Assembly (NCBI GenBank): GCA_902475545.1 | Contig: CABRZP010000015.1 | Location: 1 to 41,317 of the forward strand | Origin: an uncultured bacterium | Lineage (GTDB): Bacteria > Cyanobacteriota > Vampirovibrionia > Gastranaerophilales > Gastranaerophilaceae | Direction: 5' to 3' | Length of the DNA stretch: 41,317 bases | Shown here: piece after piece, positions 8,424 through 17,057 of the stretch | How the letters are laid out: each line of letters opens with the position of its first letter | Numbering within the stretch: the first letter of the stretch is position 1 | The notes under the pieces: generated by a model | Databases searched by the model: none | What the model saw: the letters and a program-made list of their open reading frames with translations, nothing else | What the model was told of the DNA's origin: nothing | Program-made: the position numbers and the translations under genes

Positions 8424-10412
8424 TTATAACTTGCTAAAATCTGTTAAATGTTCATATTTTTTTCTTAATGTTGTTAATAGAGCAATTCTGTTATTCTTAA
8501 CATTTTCATCTTTGTCCATAACAAGTACATCTTCAAAGAATTTTGTAACTGTTGGGTTCAGATTTTCTAATTTTTCTAAATATAATTTGTAATCAATATT
8601 TTCATCAATTGATGAGATTTCGTTGAATAAAGTCTTTTCAACAGGTTCTACAAAATACTTTTCATCAACGTTTTCAGAAGATGCATCCTTTAAAATTCTA
8701 ATAACTCTGTTTGCGTTTTCCATAAGTTGTGGAGAATTTAAATTTTTAACAATTTCAACTCTTTCAACATAATCTGAAATATCAGTAAGAGGGTTTTTCA
8801 TTGAGCATGCTTCCAGAACATTTTTATTATATTTTTCATTTAATAAAATAATCATTCTTTGGATGAAGAATTCGTTAACTTCATCTGCACAATCTCTTTG
8901 AACAGGAAGAGCGGCAAGAGCTTTTTTAATATATTTATCAATATCAATTTTTAGATTGCTGTCAAGCACTGTTCTGATAACTCCTAATGCGGCACGGCGA
9001 ACGCCAAGTGGATCTGAAGAACCTGTTGGTTTTTTTCCGGCTGCAAATACTGCACATACAGTATCAATTTTATCTGCAATACCGACAATCTGACCCTCTA
9101 GGCCTTTTGCTGTTTCGCTTTCAGCATTTAACGGGAAGTAATGTTCTTTGATACCTTGAACAACTTTATCATTTTCTCCTGAAACTCTTGCATAATCGGC
9201 TCCGATGAACCCTTGTAATTCAGTAAATTCAAATACAAGATTAGTAGTTAAATCAGCCTTACATAGTAAAGCAGTTCTTTCTATATCTTTTGTTTCAATA
9301 TTTAAATCCTGTGCTATTTCTTTGGATAAGTTGATAAGTCTTTGTGTTTTATCAAACATTGTCCCCATTCCTTTTTGGAAGGTAACGCCTTTTAGGCTTT
9401 CAACATAATCAACAAGCGGTTTTTTAGTGTCTTCATTAAAGAAGAATACAGCATCATCTAATCTTGCTTTTATTACACGAACATTACCGGCTTGAATATT
9501 TTTAAATTCGTTTCCGATATAGTTTGTCATTGTAATGAATTTATTTATAAGTTTTCCGTCTTTGTGAAGTGCAAAATATCTTTGGTGTACTGCCATAACT
9601 GTAACTGTAACTTCTTCAGGAATATCAAGATATGCAGGATCAAATTCACAAACTGCCGGAACCGGATATTCAGTGATAAAGGTTACTTCTTCTAAAAGAT
9701 CATCTGTATAATATGGAACCGCTCCTAATTTTGCAGCTTCTTCTTTTGCTCTTTGAACAATAAGTTCTTTTCTTTCATTTTGGTCAACAATTACGCATGC
9801 ATTTCTCATTGTTTCGATATAGTCTTTAGGATCTCCGATAAGAACTTGTTGTTGTGCAAATCTGTGACCTCTTGTATAAATTGAAGATTCTTTATCAATA
9901 ATTTTAATTTTAACTTCTTCTTTATCTAAAATAGACACAATCCATTTTATAGGGCGAGAAAATTTTTCATCATTATAGCCCCATCTCATAAAGTGCGAAC
10001 CTTGAAGTTTCATAAATATAGATGGAACATTTTCTTGCAACAATTCTGTTATAGATTTACCTTTGATAATTATTTTTGCGTGTACATAATTATCTTCAAT
10101 ATATAAATCATCTTTTGTTAAGTTGTTTTTTCTGGCAAAACCTTCGCCCGCTTTAGTTAAGTTGCCATTTTCATCAAAAGCTACGTTTTTAATAGGGCCT
10201 TTTACTATTTTCTCTTCATCAGCAGTTTGACTTTCTAATCCGTCGATAATTACGGCAAGTCTGCGTGGTGTTGCATAAACTTTTATGTCTGTGTATTTAA
10301 CTTTACTGTCAATTAAAAAGTTTTTAAATCCGTTATTTAATTGCTCAATTGCTTGAGGGATAAATCTGTAAGGAAGCTCTTCTGTTCCAACTTCTAATAA
10401 ATATGTACTCAT
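8424..10412 (-). CDS. glyS: Glycyl-tRNA synthetase beta subunit
   Basis: This is the 662-residue beta chain of the bacterial alpha2beta2 glycyl-tRNA synthetase. The hallmark N-terminus LLEVGTEELP is at residues 5-14, followed by the conserved ATPRRLAV block, the HFMRWG motif, the HD-like central domain and a C-terminal anticodon-binding region. It charges tRNA-Gly together with the alpha subunit (glyQ), which is not in this window. AAGGAT precedes the ATG at 10412. I see no T-box in the short upstream region. Confidence 0.96.
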   Translation of the reverse strand: MSTYLLEVGTEELPYRFIPQAIEQLNNGFKNFLIDSKVKYTDIKVYATPRRLAVIIDGLESQTADEEKIVKGPIKNVAFDENGNLTKAGEGFARKNNLTKDDLYIEDNYVHAKIIIKGKSITELLQENVPSIFMKLQGSHFMRWGYNDEKFSRPIKWIVSILDKEEVKIKIIDKESSIYTRGHRFAQQQVLIGDPKDYIETMRNACVIVDQNERKELIVQRAKEEAAKLGAVPYYTDDLLEEVTFITEYPVPAVCEFDPAYLDIPEEVTVTVMAVHQRYFALHKDGKLINKFITMTNYIGNEFKNIQAGNVRVIKARLDDAVFFFNEDTKKPLVDYVESLKGVTFQKGMGTMFDKTQRLINLSKEIAQDLNIETKDIERTALLCKADLTTNLVFEFTELQGFIGADYARVSGENDKVVQGIKEHYFPLNAESETAKGLEGQIVGIADKIDTVCAVFAAGKKPTGSSDPLGVRRAALGVIRTVLDSNLKIDIDKYIKKALAALPVQRDCADEVNEFFIQRMIILLNEKYNKNVLEACSMKNPLTDISDYVERVEIVKNLNSPQLMENANRVIRILKDASSENVDEKYFVEPVEKTLFNEISSIDENIDYKLYLEKLENLNPTVTKFFEDVLVMDKDENVKNNRIALLTTLRKKYEHLTDFSKL

Positions 10413-10503
10413 TTTATATCCTTATATTTCACTAATATCGTTACAAAAATTATATAAAAAGCATAATAATATGTAAATATAATATTAATTTTTAAGTATT
10501 ATT

Positions 10504-12384
10504 TTACTGTTTTGTGAATACCCAGAAACCTTTGCTATTTGTTGTTGTAATTGTTTTTTTATTTTCTTTTTTGCGTTCTTTCTTCTTTGGGGTTTTATCT
10601 TCTGCAATTTGAATTTTTTCAGGTTTTTTAGGGTTAAATGCACTAGCCATAAGTGTTGATGTGTAAACCGGGGTTGTGTGTGCATAATCAAATAAGATTA
10701 CGCCGTTTACATTCATTTTTCTGGTTTCATAGATTTGTCTTATTAAATCTTCAGAGGAGCCTCCCATAAATGTTACAAACAATCCTGCATATAAATCTGT
10801 ATCAGGTGATTTTACATTCATTACATCTCTCATCATTGAGGATAGCATTTTTGAATCGTAGGTTAGGAATAACGGTGTAAATCCATCAATGTATCTGTTT
10901 ATTGACCAATTTCTCCAATCCTGCTGTTTTGTTGCTAATGCTGATGCTAAATCCGGAAATATAACAGTACTTATGTAAGTATTATATTCTTTCCCAAGTT
11001 CTCCGATTTTTTTTACAAAATTAGTTACATTATTTCTTCTATATTGATTCCAATCATACCAAAGTACATCGGATGTTGTTAATTCTATCGGATCTACACC
11101 GTATAATATTTTGAAATCGTTTCTTGCATATTCGGTAAAGCCCCAAGCATTTTGATCGTTGCCAGCATTTGCATTTGGATATCTTATATAATCCAGATTG
11201 ATACCATCAGGTTTATATGTTGTTATTATTTCTTTAATTAGTTCTTTTAAAAATTCTTGAACTTCCGGATTTGCAGGATCAAGAAAATATCCGTTATGTT
11301 CTGATGCGGATTTGGTTGCACCCGGAATATCTGCAAATTTTTTTGTTTTGTTTCCCCAGTCTGGCTGTACAGCTAAAATGCTTGTAGGGTTGTATTGTGG
11401 AGGTTTGTTTCCTACATAAAAAGATTGGAACCAGATGTGAACTTTGATATTTCTCTTGTGTGCTTCTTTAATCCATATTGCAAGAGGATCAATGCCAATA
11501 AAGTTTTCATTCTGTATGTTGAAACCGTATTTATTCATTATTTGACTTGGAAATATTGTTTTACCATGGAAATATGTTTCCAGAAATACATTATTAAATC
11601 CATCAGCTTTTAGTTTGTCCAATGTAGATATTATTTGGTCTTCGGTTGTTTCTGTCGGGCGAAGCCATACCCCTTTTAATTCGTTTTCAATATATGGTAA
11701 TGATGTTTTAATTGCCATATTTGCTTCGTCAATAGCTTCTTGGGTATATTGTTTTAATATAGAACTGTTTTGTTTTTCATTTCCTGCAATTTTAAGATAA
11801 TTTTCGGCTATTTGAATATGGTTACTTGCAAGATTCTGGTTATAATTTCTGAAGTTTTCCTGATAATAATTTATCATTGATTTTGCTTCTGAAATTTTAG
11901 CTTCCGCTTCAAAAATATAGCTGTCAGAAGTCGTATAAACAGTTATTGTTTTATTGAAGGTGTCGATATAAACTTTTGAACCTACAGTAATATTTTGAGA
12001 AATCCAATTTTTAGCAATACCATGTCCGCTAATAACAATTCCATTTGTTGGAATTGTTGAATCAGCACCGCTTAATGCTGTAACTGTATGATCTTCAACG
12101 ATAGCTTCCGTTCCAAATTCGTTAGTGCCGGTGTGGATGCCGAAGTTTGGAGTGTAAATTACGAGTTTATTTGCCCCTCTTCCTCCGGGAAAATATGTTG
12201 AAGATAAGGTCGGGTCAATAACATCAATCTTTGAGGTGGCTTGTTTAAAAACAACTTCTGAGGAATTTAAAAGTAATGGTTCAAATGCATTAACTTGAGG
12301 TGTTTCTAATGCTTTTGCAGGCATAATTATGCATAGTAATGTAATAATTATTGCTGCTAAAATCCATTTTGTTCTCTTTATCAT
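10504..12384 (-). CDS. Secreted family-10-like glycosyl hydrolase (DUF187/GHL10, DigH-like)
   Basis: This 626-residue protein has a signal peptide (residues 1-25, ending AKA). Residues about 30-145 form a domain seen in cyanobacterial DUF187 proteins (GTNEFGTEAIV, IPTNGIVISGHG). A helical linker (about 155-235) follows, then the TIM-barrel domain from LKGVWLRPTETTE at about 237 to 590, including the D-G-I-N-L-D-Y-I-R-Y-P catalytic strand. Related proteins act on peptidoglycan glycan strands, so a cell-envelope role is inferred. The C-terminus is a very basic, low-complexity tail (KKPEKIQ... KKKERKKENKK). Its ATG directly abuts the stop of the TPR gene, so it is translationally coupled in a three-gene operon. 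Confidence 0.88.
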   Translation of the reverse strand: MIKRTKWILAAIIITLLCIIMPAKALETPQVNAFEPLLLNSSEVVFKQATSKIDVIDPTLSSTYFPGGRGANKLVIYTPNFGIHTGTNEFGTEAIVEDHTVTALSGADSTIPTNGIVISGHGIAKNWISQNITVGSKVYIDTFNKTITVYTTSDSYIFEAEAKISEAKSMINYYQENFRNYNQNLASNHIQIAENYLKIAGNEKQNSSILKQYTQEAIDEANMAIKTSLPYIENELKGVWLRPTETTEDQIISTLDKLKADGFNNVFLETYFHGKTIFPSQIMNKYGFNIQNENFIGIDPLAIWIKEAHKRNIKVHIWFQSFYVGNKPPQYNPTSILAVQPDWGNKTKKFADIPGATKSASEHNGYFLDPANPEVQEFLKELIKEIITTYKPDGINLDYIRYPNANAGNDQNAWGFTEYARNDFKILYGVDPIELTTSDVLWYDWNQYRRNNVTNFVKKIGELGKEYNTYISTVIFPDLASALATKQQDWRNWSINRYIDGFTPLFLTYDSKMLSSMMRDVMNVKSPDTDLYAGLFVTFMGGSSEDLIRQIYETRKMNVNGVILFDYAHTTPVYTSTLMASAFNPKKPEKIQIAEDKTPKKKERKKENKKTITTTNSKGFWVFTKQ

Positions 12385-13050
12385 TTATTGCCTGCTTTTG
12401 TTGTTCCCCGTAGTTTCTAAATTTCGTATTTTATTTGCTGCAGCTGAGCTGTCGGGTTTTGCCAAAAATGCTTTTCTATAATATTTTTTTGCTTTTGACA
12501 AATCTCCAAATTTTTCAAATATTATTCCCTGTTTATATAATACGTCAAAGTTTTCTTTGAATCCGTTTTGAAATGCTCTATTATAAAAATATAAAGCTTT
12601 ATTATATTCTTTTCTTTTAAAGTAAAAATCACCAAAATAGTAATTTGCATCCGGATTATTTTTATCAATTTTTAAGGCTTGAAAAAAATAATCTTTAGCA
12701 TAGCGATTTTCATCTTCCATATCATAAACTCTTGCCATTTGAATAATCGGATAAATATTATTATGCTGAGCATGTGTCAGTATATGATATTCTGCACTGG
12801 CTTTTTGCAAATATTCTTTTTGTAATTCGGGTTGGGAATCATCTAATGCTTTTTTAAAATAATAATCTGCTAATTTTTGCGTAGCTTCAATATCAATTTT
12901 TGAATAGTCAATGTGAGTATTATCATATTGAATTTCCCCAAACTGTGTGGCATATACAGGTGAGTTTATGCCGCAAAAAAAGAATAAAGAAAGTACCAGA
13001 GTTACTCCGAGTTTATAAATCTGTGTATGATGGAGTTGTGTCTGTATCAT
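12385..13050 (-). CDS. Exported TPR protein
   Basis: This protein of about 221 residues has a signal-like hydrophobic segment (LGVTLVLSLFFFCGINSPVYA) and at least four tetratricopeptide units from about residue 85 on (for example NPDANYYFGDFYFKRKEYNKAL and SKAKKYYRKAFLAKPD). TPRs mediate protein-protein contact, so it is probably a periplasmic scaffold working with the hydrolase directly downstream. The start is uncertain: the ATG at 13050 lies inside the preceding gene without a clear ribosome-binding site, which suggests coupling; a longer in-frame ORF begins at 13095. Confidence 0.8.
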   Translation of the reverse strand: MIQTQLHHTQIYKLGVTLVLSLFFFCGINSPVYATQFGEIQYDNTHIDYSKIDIEATQKLADYYFKKALDDSQPELQKEYLQKASAEYHILTHAQHNNIYPIIQMARVYDMEDENRYAKDYFFQALKIDKNNPDANYYFGDFYFKRKEYNKALYFYNRAFQNGFKENFDVLYKQGIIFEKFGDLSKAKKYYRKAFLAKPDSSAAANKIRNLETTGNNKSRQ

Positions 13051-13333
13051 GATGATAGATTGAATAATCTTCTGCTGCCGGATCTGCATAAACATAAAGT
13101 TTTCTCCAGAATCTTACAAATTTATTTTGGTTTTTAAATGCTTGTTCGTCTTTAGTGTAGTATTCATCACCTAGAGATCTAGCTTTAACAACATTAACAA
13201 CTTCAGCTGTTTGAGTTGAATATCCGTTATTTTTTAAATAGGTTTCACTGGATAATTCATCAACAGTAAGTGAAGCATTTGTTTGAACTTGAGCTACAAG
13301 TGATAATATTGCAATTAGTAATAATTTTTTCAT
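13013..13333 (-). CDS. Small secreted protein of unknown function
   Basis: This 106-residue protein has a clean signal peptide (MKKLLLIAILSLVAQVQTNA) and a mature part of about 86 residues with no recognised domain. AGAGG lies five bases before the ATG at 13333, which is preferred over the GTG six bases upstream. It is the first gene of the operon with the TPR protein, which it overlaps by 38 bases, and the DUF187 hydrolase. A shared envelope function is inferred from that arrangement only. Confidence 0.7.
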   Translation of the reverse strand: MKKLLLIAILSLVAQVQTNASLTVDELSSETYLKNNGYSTQTAEVVNVVKARSLGDEYYTKDEQAFKNQNKFVRFWRKLYVYADPAAEDYSIYHHDTDTTPSYTDL

Positions 13334-13414
13334 AGTCACCTCTTTATAAGATTATATATTATTTTATAAATAATGCAATTATATTATAATTTATTTACAA
13401 AATTAAGGCATCTA

Positions 13415-14470
13415 TTATTTGTATGATTTCATTATTACTTCTTCCAATTTATCAAGAAGTTCAGCTTCAGGTACTCTGGCAATAATTTCTCCTTTTTGGA
13501 AGACATAACCTTCGCCAATACCTCCGGCAATTCCAAAATCTGCGTGTCGTGCTTCGCCGGGGCCGTTGACAGCACAACCCATTGTTGCAATTGTAATATT
13601 TTTGTCTAAATTTTTGAATCGTTCTTCAACTTTTTTAGCAAGTCCGATTAGATCAATTTGAGTCCTGCCGCATGTTGGGCAAGATACAAAATTAACTCCA
13701 CGTTGGCGTAATTTTAAACTTTTTAGTATTTCGTATCCTGCGAAAACTTCTTCTATAGGATTTTCGGTCAGTGAAACTCTTATAGTATCGCCAATTCCTT
13801 GTGCTAATAATGTGCCGAGTCCTACGGAGGATTTTATAAGTCCGCCTTTTAAAGTCCCGGCCTCAGTTACCCCTAAATGAAGTGGGTAGTTTACTTTTTC
13901 TGCCATTAGTTTATATGCTTCAATAGTTGTTAGGACATCTGAAGATTTTAGTGAAACTTTTATTAAATCAAAATCTAAATCTTCTAATATTTTAATATGT
14001 TTCATCGCACTTTCAACCATTTTTTCTGAAAGCGGAATGTCTTTTTCTAACAAATCTTTTTCTAAAGAACCTGCGTTAACCCCGATTCTTATTGGAATAT
14101 TTTGCTGTTTTGCAAGTGTAACTACTTTTTCTACATTTTCTCTTTTTCCGATATTTCCCGGATTTAGTCGTAGTGCTGATATTCCGTTATTTATACATTG
14201 AATAGCAAGTCGGTAATCAAAATGTATATCTGCAATAAGCGGAACCGGAGAAATTTTTACAAGTTCTTTTATTGCCTCTGCTGCATCTTTATTCAATACT
14301 GCAAGTCTCACAAGTTCGCAGCCTGCTTCAGCTAATTCTTTTATTTGTCTGGAAGTTTGTTCAATGTTTCTTGTATCTGTATTACACATTGATTGAACAC
14401 TAATCGGATTATTATTACCGATTTTAACATTTCCTATTGAAATTTCTTTGGATTTTCTTCTTTTTATCAT
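13415..14470 (-). CDS. ispG: 4-hydroxy-3-methylbut-2-enyl diphosphate synthase (IspG/GcpE)
   Basis: This 351-residue enzyme catalyses the penultimate step of the MEP isoprenoid pathway, converting MEcPP to HMBPP with an iron-sulfur cluster. The TIM barrel is N-terminal (VQSMCNTDTRN near residue 30; DIHFDYRLA; ALRLNPGNIG). The reductase-like C-terminal domain holds the three cluster cysteines at about 264, 267 and 299 (SCPTCGRTQ, MGCAVNGPGE). This is the short two-domain form. The ATG at 14470 is preferred: a TACAAT box (14482-14477) with an extended TGC lies exactly six bases before it, indicating a leaderless mRNA. A longer TTG-started frame would run through the promoter. Confidence 0.96.
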   Translation of the reverse strand: MIKRRKSKEISIGNVKIGNNNPISVQSMCNTDTRNIEQTSRQIKELAEAGCELVRLAVLNKDAAEAIKELVKISPVPLIADIHFDYRLAIQCINNGISALRLNPGNIGKRENVEKVVTLAKQQNIPIRIGVNAGSLEKDLLEKDIPLSEKMVESAMKHIKILEDLDFDLIKVSLKSSDVLTTIEAYKLMAEKVNYPLHLGVTEAGTLKGGLIKSSVGLGTLLAQGIGDTIRVSLTENPIEEVFAGYEILKSLKLRQRGVNFVSCPTCGRTQIDLIGLAKKVEERFKNLDKNITIATMGCAVNGPGEARHADFGIAGGIGEGYVFQKGEIIARVPEAELLDKLEEVIMKSYK

Positions 14471-14476
14471 AAAATA

Positions 14477-14482
14477 ATTGTA
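14477..14482 (-). promoter_or_regulatory. -10 element of ispG (leaderless)
   Basis: TACAAT preceded by TGC (extended -10) stands six bases from the ispG ATG at 14470. No Shine-Dalgarno sequence is present. Confidence 0.6.
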
Positions 14483-14510
14483 GCACAACAAAAATGAGAG
14501 GGTTAATTTT

Positions 14511-15248
14511 ATGAGAATTGCAGTATTATCAGATTTACATGCGAATGCACAGGCACTTGAAGCGGTTATGAATGATATTATAGCTCAGCAATGTGAGCAT
14601 GTATTTTGTCTTGGTGATATTGCACTTGCAGGGCCTCAACCTGTTGAAGTTACTGAGTATGTAATGTCACAAAGTACTTCTTGGACAGTGATTCAGGGTA
14701 ATACTGATAAAATGATTGCACAATACGGACCCGAGGTTGTAGAGTTTCTTGAAGCTCAGTATCCTGTAATGGCGAATGCTATGACTTCTGATGTGTCATT
14801 ATTAAATGATAATCATAGAGCTTTCCTTGCTAATTTACCGCCTCAATTAGGTTTTGATATTGAAGGTTGCAATGTTTTGCTTGTTCATGGTTCTCCAAGA
14901 GCAAATAACGAAGATATTTTACCTGAAATGCCTATTGAAGTTGTAGAAGAAATTATTGAAGGTACTGATGCTAAATTGATATTATGCGGACATACACATG
15001 TTCCTTGTGCTTATCAGACTAATAAAGGACAAACTGTTGTAAATGTTGGTAGTGTTGGCCGTCCTATGACTCCAGAACCAAAAGCTTGTTATGCGATAAT
15101 TGATTTTTCTCAAGGTTCTTTTGAAATTAGACATAGATTTGTTACTTATGACAATCGTTTAGCTGCTCAAATTATGTCACAACGTGGTTTTGTCGGTGCA
15201 GATAGATTGTCTGATTTATTATTAAACCCTGTAGAAAGACATATTTAA
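14511..15248 (+). CDS. Calcineurin-like metallophosphoesterase (YfcE/MPP superfamily)
   Basis: This 245-residue soluble phosphoesterase has all the metal-site motifs: SDLHAN at residues 7-12, GDIALAG, GNTD (equivalent to GNHD), a VHGSP block and GHTH at about 159-162. The family hydrolyses phosphodiesters or small phosphate esters using two metals; the substrate is not predictable. GAGAGG precedes the ATG. It is divergent from ispG with a gap of 40 bp. Confidence 0.88.
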   Translation: MRIAVLSDLHANAQALEAVMNDIIAQQCEHVFCLGDIALAGPQPVEVTEYVMSQSTSWTVIQGNTDKMIAQYGPEVVEFLEAQYPVMANAMTSDVSLLNDNHRAFLANLPPQLGFDIEGCNVLLVHGSPRANNEDILPEMPIEVVEEIIEGTDAKLILCGHTHVPCAYQTNKGQTVVNVGSVGRPMTPEPKACYAIIDFSQGSFEIRHRFVTYDNRLAAQIMSQRGFVGADRLSDLLLNPVERHI

Positions 15249-15365
15249 TATTTTATATATGTTACAAAAGTTTACTATTGTCTATTTTAAAAGCAATTAA
15301 TATCCATATTTGTATTTATATTATATATAAACTTTATATATAAGTGCTGTGCGAAAGGATAAAAT

Positions 15366-16334
15366 ATGGCTGTAGATTCTGCAAATACTATAACCGGTAA
15401 AAATGGCTACTCTGTTGTTAGTACAGGAAAAGACAATAAATATTATGATGCTTCCGGTAATGAAATAAGTGGTGCGGCTTTTAAGAAGAGTTGTCCGACT
15501 ATTTTTGCGAATTCTAATACCGTAAAAGGTGATAACGGATATTCTGTATTTAGAGATATTGATGGTAATAAATATTATGATGCTGAAGGAAAAGAAATTT
15601 CCGGTGATGAATTTTCTAAAAAGTGTCCTAACATATATAATAATGTAAAAAGTTCTGCTAAAAATGTTGTAACCGGTGATAATGGATATTCGGCTGAAAA
15701 AACTAATAATGGTACAAATTATTATGATGCAGAGGGTAAGGCAATTACCGCAAAAGAATTTAAGGAGAAATGTCCGACTATTTATAAAAATTTAAATACA
15801 GTAAAGGGTAATAATGGTTACTCTGCTTTTAGAGATGTTGATGGTATAAAATATTATGATCCGGATGGAAAAGAAATTTCAGGTGAAGATTTTAAAAAGA
15901 AATGTCCTAATATTTATGAATCAATAAACAAATCTCAGGAAGATGATGAGAATCAAGGTGCGGTATCTGGTACATATACAGTTAAAGATGGCGATTGTTT
16001 ATGGAATATAGCAAAAGATAATCTTGCGAATAAGAATAAAGAGGTTCAAGGTTATGAACCTTCTGCTGCGGAGATTTCAGCTGAAACTAACAGATTAATG
16101 CAGTTAAATAATTTAAATTGGGAAAGTGATAATTATCACGTTTTAATTAATCCGGGAGATACTCTCAAATTAGGTGAAAATGAGGATGCTGACGATCCTA
16201 AGACAAAGCCGGAAGAACCTGCTGAGCCTGCGTCAACTGATCCTTCGGCAAGTGAAAAACCTTCTTCAGAAGAACCGGAGTCTCCTATCGGTGATCATCC
16301 TGAAGAAAATGAAACTCCGGCAGAAGGCGGTTAA
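15366..16334 (+). CDS. LysM protein with four novel 44-49-residue repeats
   Basis: This is a 322-residue protein. Four tandem repeats occupy about residues 7-50, 51-99, 100-143 and 144-190, with the pattern T-x-x-G-x-N-G-Y-S ... Y-Y-D-x-x-G-K-x-I-x-G-x-x-F-x-K-x-C-P-x-I-Y. Each has one cysteine (43, 87, 136, 180). A LysM-like domain follows at about 202-270 (TYTVKDGDCLWNIAKDN ... INPGDTLKL), enlarged by an internal insertion. The last 50 residues are an acidic, Pro/Ser/Glu-rich tail. LysM binds peptidoglycan or chitin, but no signal peptide is visible, so surface location is unproven. A GAAAGGA site and several AT-rich promoter-like boxes lie upstream. Confidence 0.8.
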   Translation: MAVDSANTITGKNGYSVVSTGKDNKYYDASGNEISGAAFKKSCPTIFANSNTVKGDNGYSVFRDIDGNKYYDAEGKEISGDEFSKKCPNIYNNVKSSAKNVVTGDNGYSAEKTNNGTNYYDAEGKAITAKEFKEKCPTIYKNLNTVKGNNGYSAFRDVDGIKYYDPDGKEISGEDFKKKCPNIYESINKSQEDDENQGAVSGTYTVKDGDCLWNIAKDNLANKNKEVQGYEPSAAEISAETNRLMQLNNLNWESDNYHVLINPGDTLKLGENEDADDPKTKPEEPAEPASTDPSASEKPSSEEPESPIGDHPEENETPAEGG

Positions 16335-16347
16335 AAAATCAAGATTT

Positions 16348-16369
16348 ACAGCTTTTTATGCTAAGCTGT
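16348..16369 (+). other. Short hairpin between LysM gene and next gene
   Basis: ACAGCTT (16348-16354) and AAGCTGT (16363-16369) are perfect reverse complements around an 8-base loop. No U run follows and the right arm overlaps a -10-like TAAGCT placed six bases before the next ATG. It may be a weak terminator or an operator. Confidence 0.4.
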
Positions 16370-16373
16370 TATT

Positions 16374-17057
16374 ATGGAGAATCTGTCTGAGCACTTGAAT
16401 GATTTAAGAAAAAGGTATCGTGATATATTTTTACAATGTTCACGTGATATCAATAACCTTATATATGCATTAAAGCCGGAGAGTTTTTCGGGTGAAATAT
16501 TCGAAAAATATCCTGAAGCTTCTGAAGGGAGACTTTGGCAAAAGAATGCAATAAAAACTCTTCAAGCATCCTTGTCAAAAGAGCTGAATGACGGTTTTTC
16601 AAAGATGAAAAAATATTATTCGGAATCTGGGTGTATCGGATGTGGTACTTGTTGTAAGCTTGCGTGCAGTGAGTTTTCTCCTGAAGAACTGGAAAAGAAA
16701 GCGAAAAATGGGGATTCTTTTGCACAACAGTTTATTCAAACCTTTGTGCCTTATTTGACTACTGATGAAGTTGAAAAAGTTTTTCCTGAATACTTAAAAA
16801 TGCTTAAAGATAATAATGAATCCGGTTATTATTTTTATCATTGTCCGAAAATTACAGAAGACAATAAATGTCCGGATTATTCTAACAGGCCTCAAATATG
16901 CCGAGATTTTCCGGATAACCCTATTGCCTTTTTGCCGTTGTCATGCGGTTATATGGATTGGAAATTGAAATCCGAGCATATTTCGCTTAAACTTAATGCA
17001 GAAAGTGAAATAATTCATTTTTATATAGATAAAATTAAAGGATTGTATGAAGAATGA
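16374..17057 (+). CDS. YkgJ-like zinc/iron-chelating cysteine-cluster protein
   Basis: This 227-residue protein has the CxxCxxCC-type cluster at about residues 87-94 (GCIGCGTCCKLAC). Further cysteines lie in the second half (YHCPKITEDNKCPDYSNRPQICRDFP), as in the UPF0153/YkgJ family, which binds a metal or Fe-S cluster. The function is not known. Its TGA overlaps the rlmN start by four bases (ATGA), so the two are translationally coupled. A TAAGCT hexamer six bases before the ATG and the lack of a Shine-Dalgarno sequence suggest another leaderless start. Confidence 0.85.
   Translation: MENLSEHLNDLRKRYRDIFLQCSRDINNLIYALKPESFSGEIFEKYPEASEGRLWQKNAIKTLQASLSKELNDGFSKMKKYYSESGCIGCGTCCKLACSEFSPEELEKKAKNGDSFAQQFIQTFVPYLTTDEVEKVFPEYLKMLKDNNESGYYFYHCPKITEDNKCPDYSNRPQICRDFPDNPIAFLPLSCGYMDWKLKSEHISLKLNAESEIIHFYIDKIKGLYEE

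Noticed and set aside
10413..10503. Possible T-box or glycine riboswitch before glyS
   Set aside because: The gap is only 91 bases and contains no specifier stem, T-box consensus or terminator.
10485..10691. 68-residue lysine/glutamine-rich minus-strand ORF
   Set aside because: It lies in another frame over the 3' end of the DUF187 hydrolase gene, where the basic AAA/GAA-rich tail produces the open frame.
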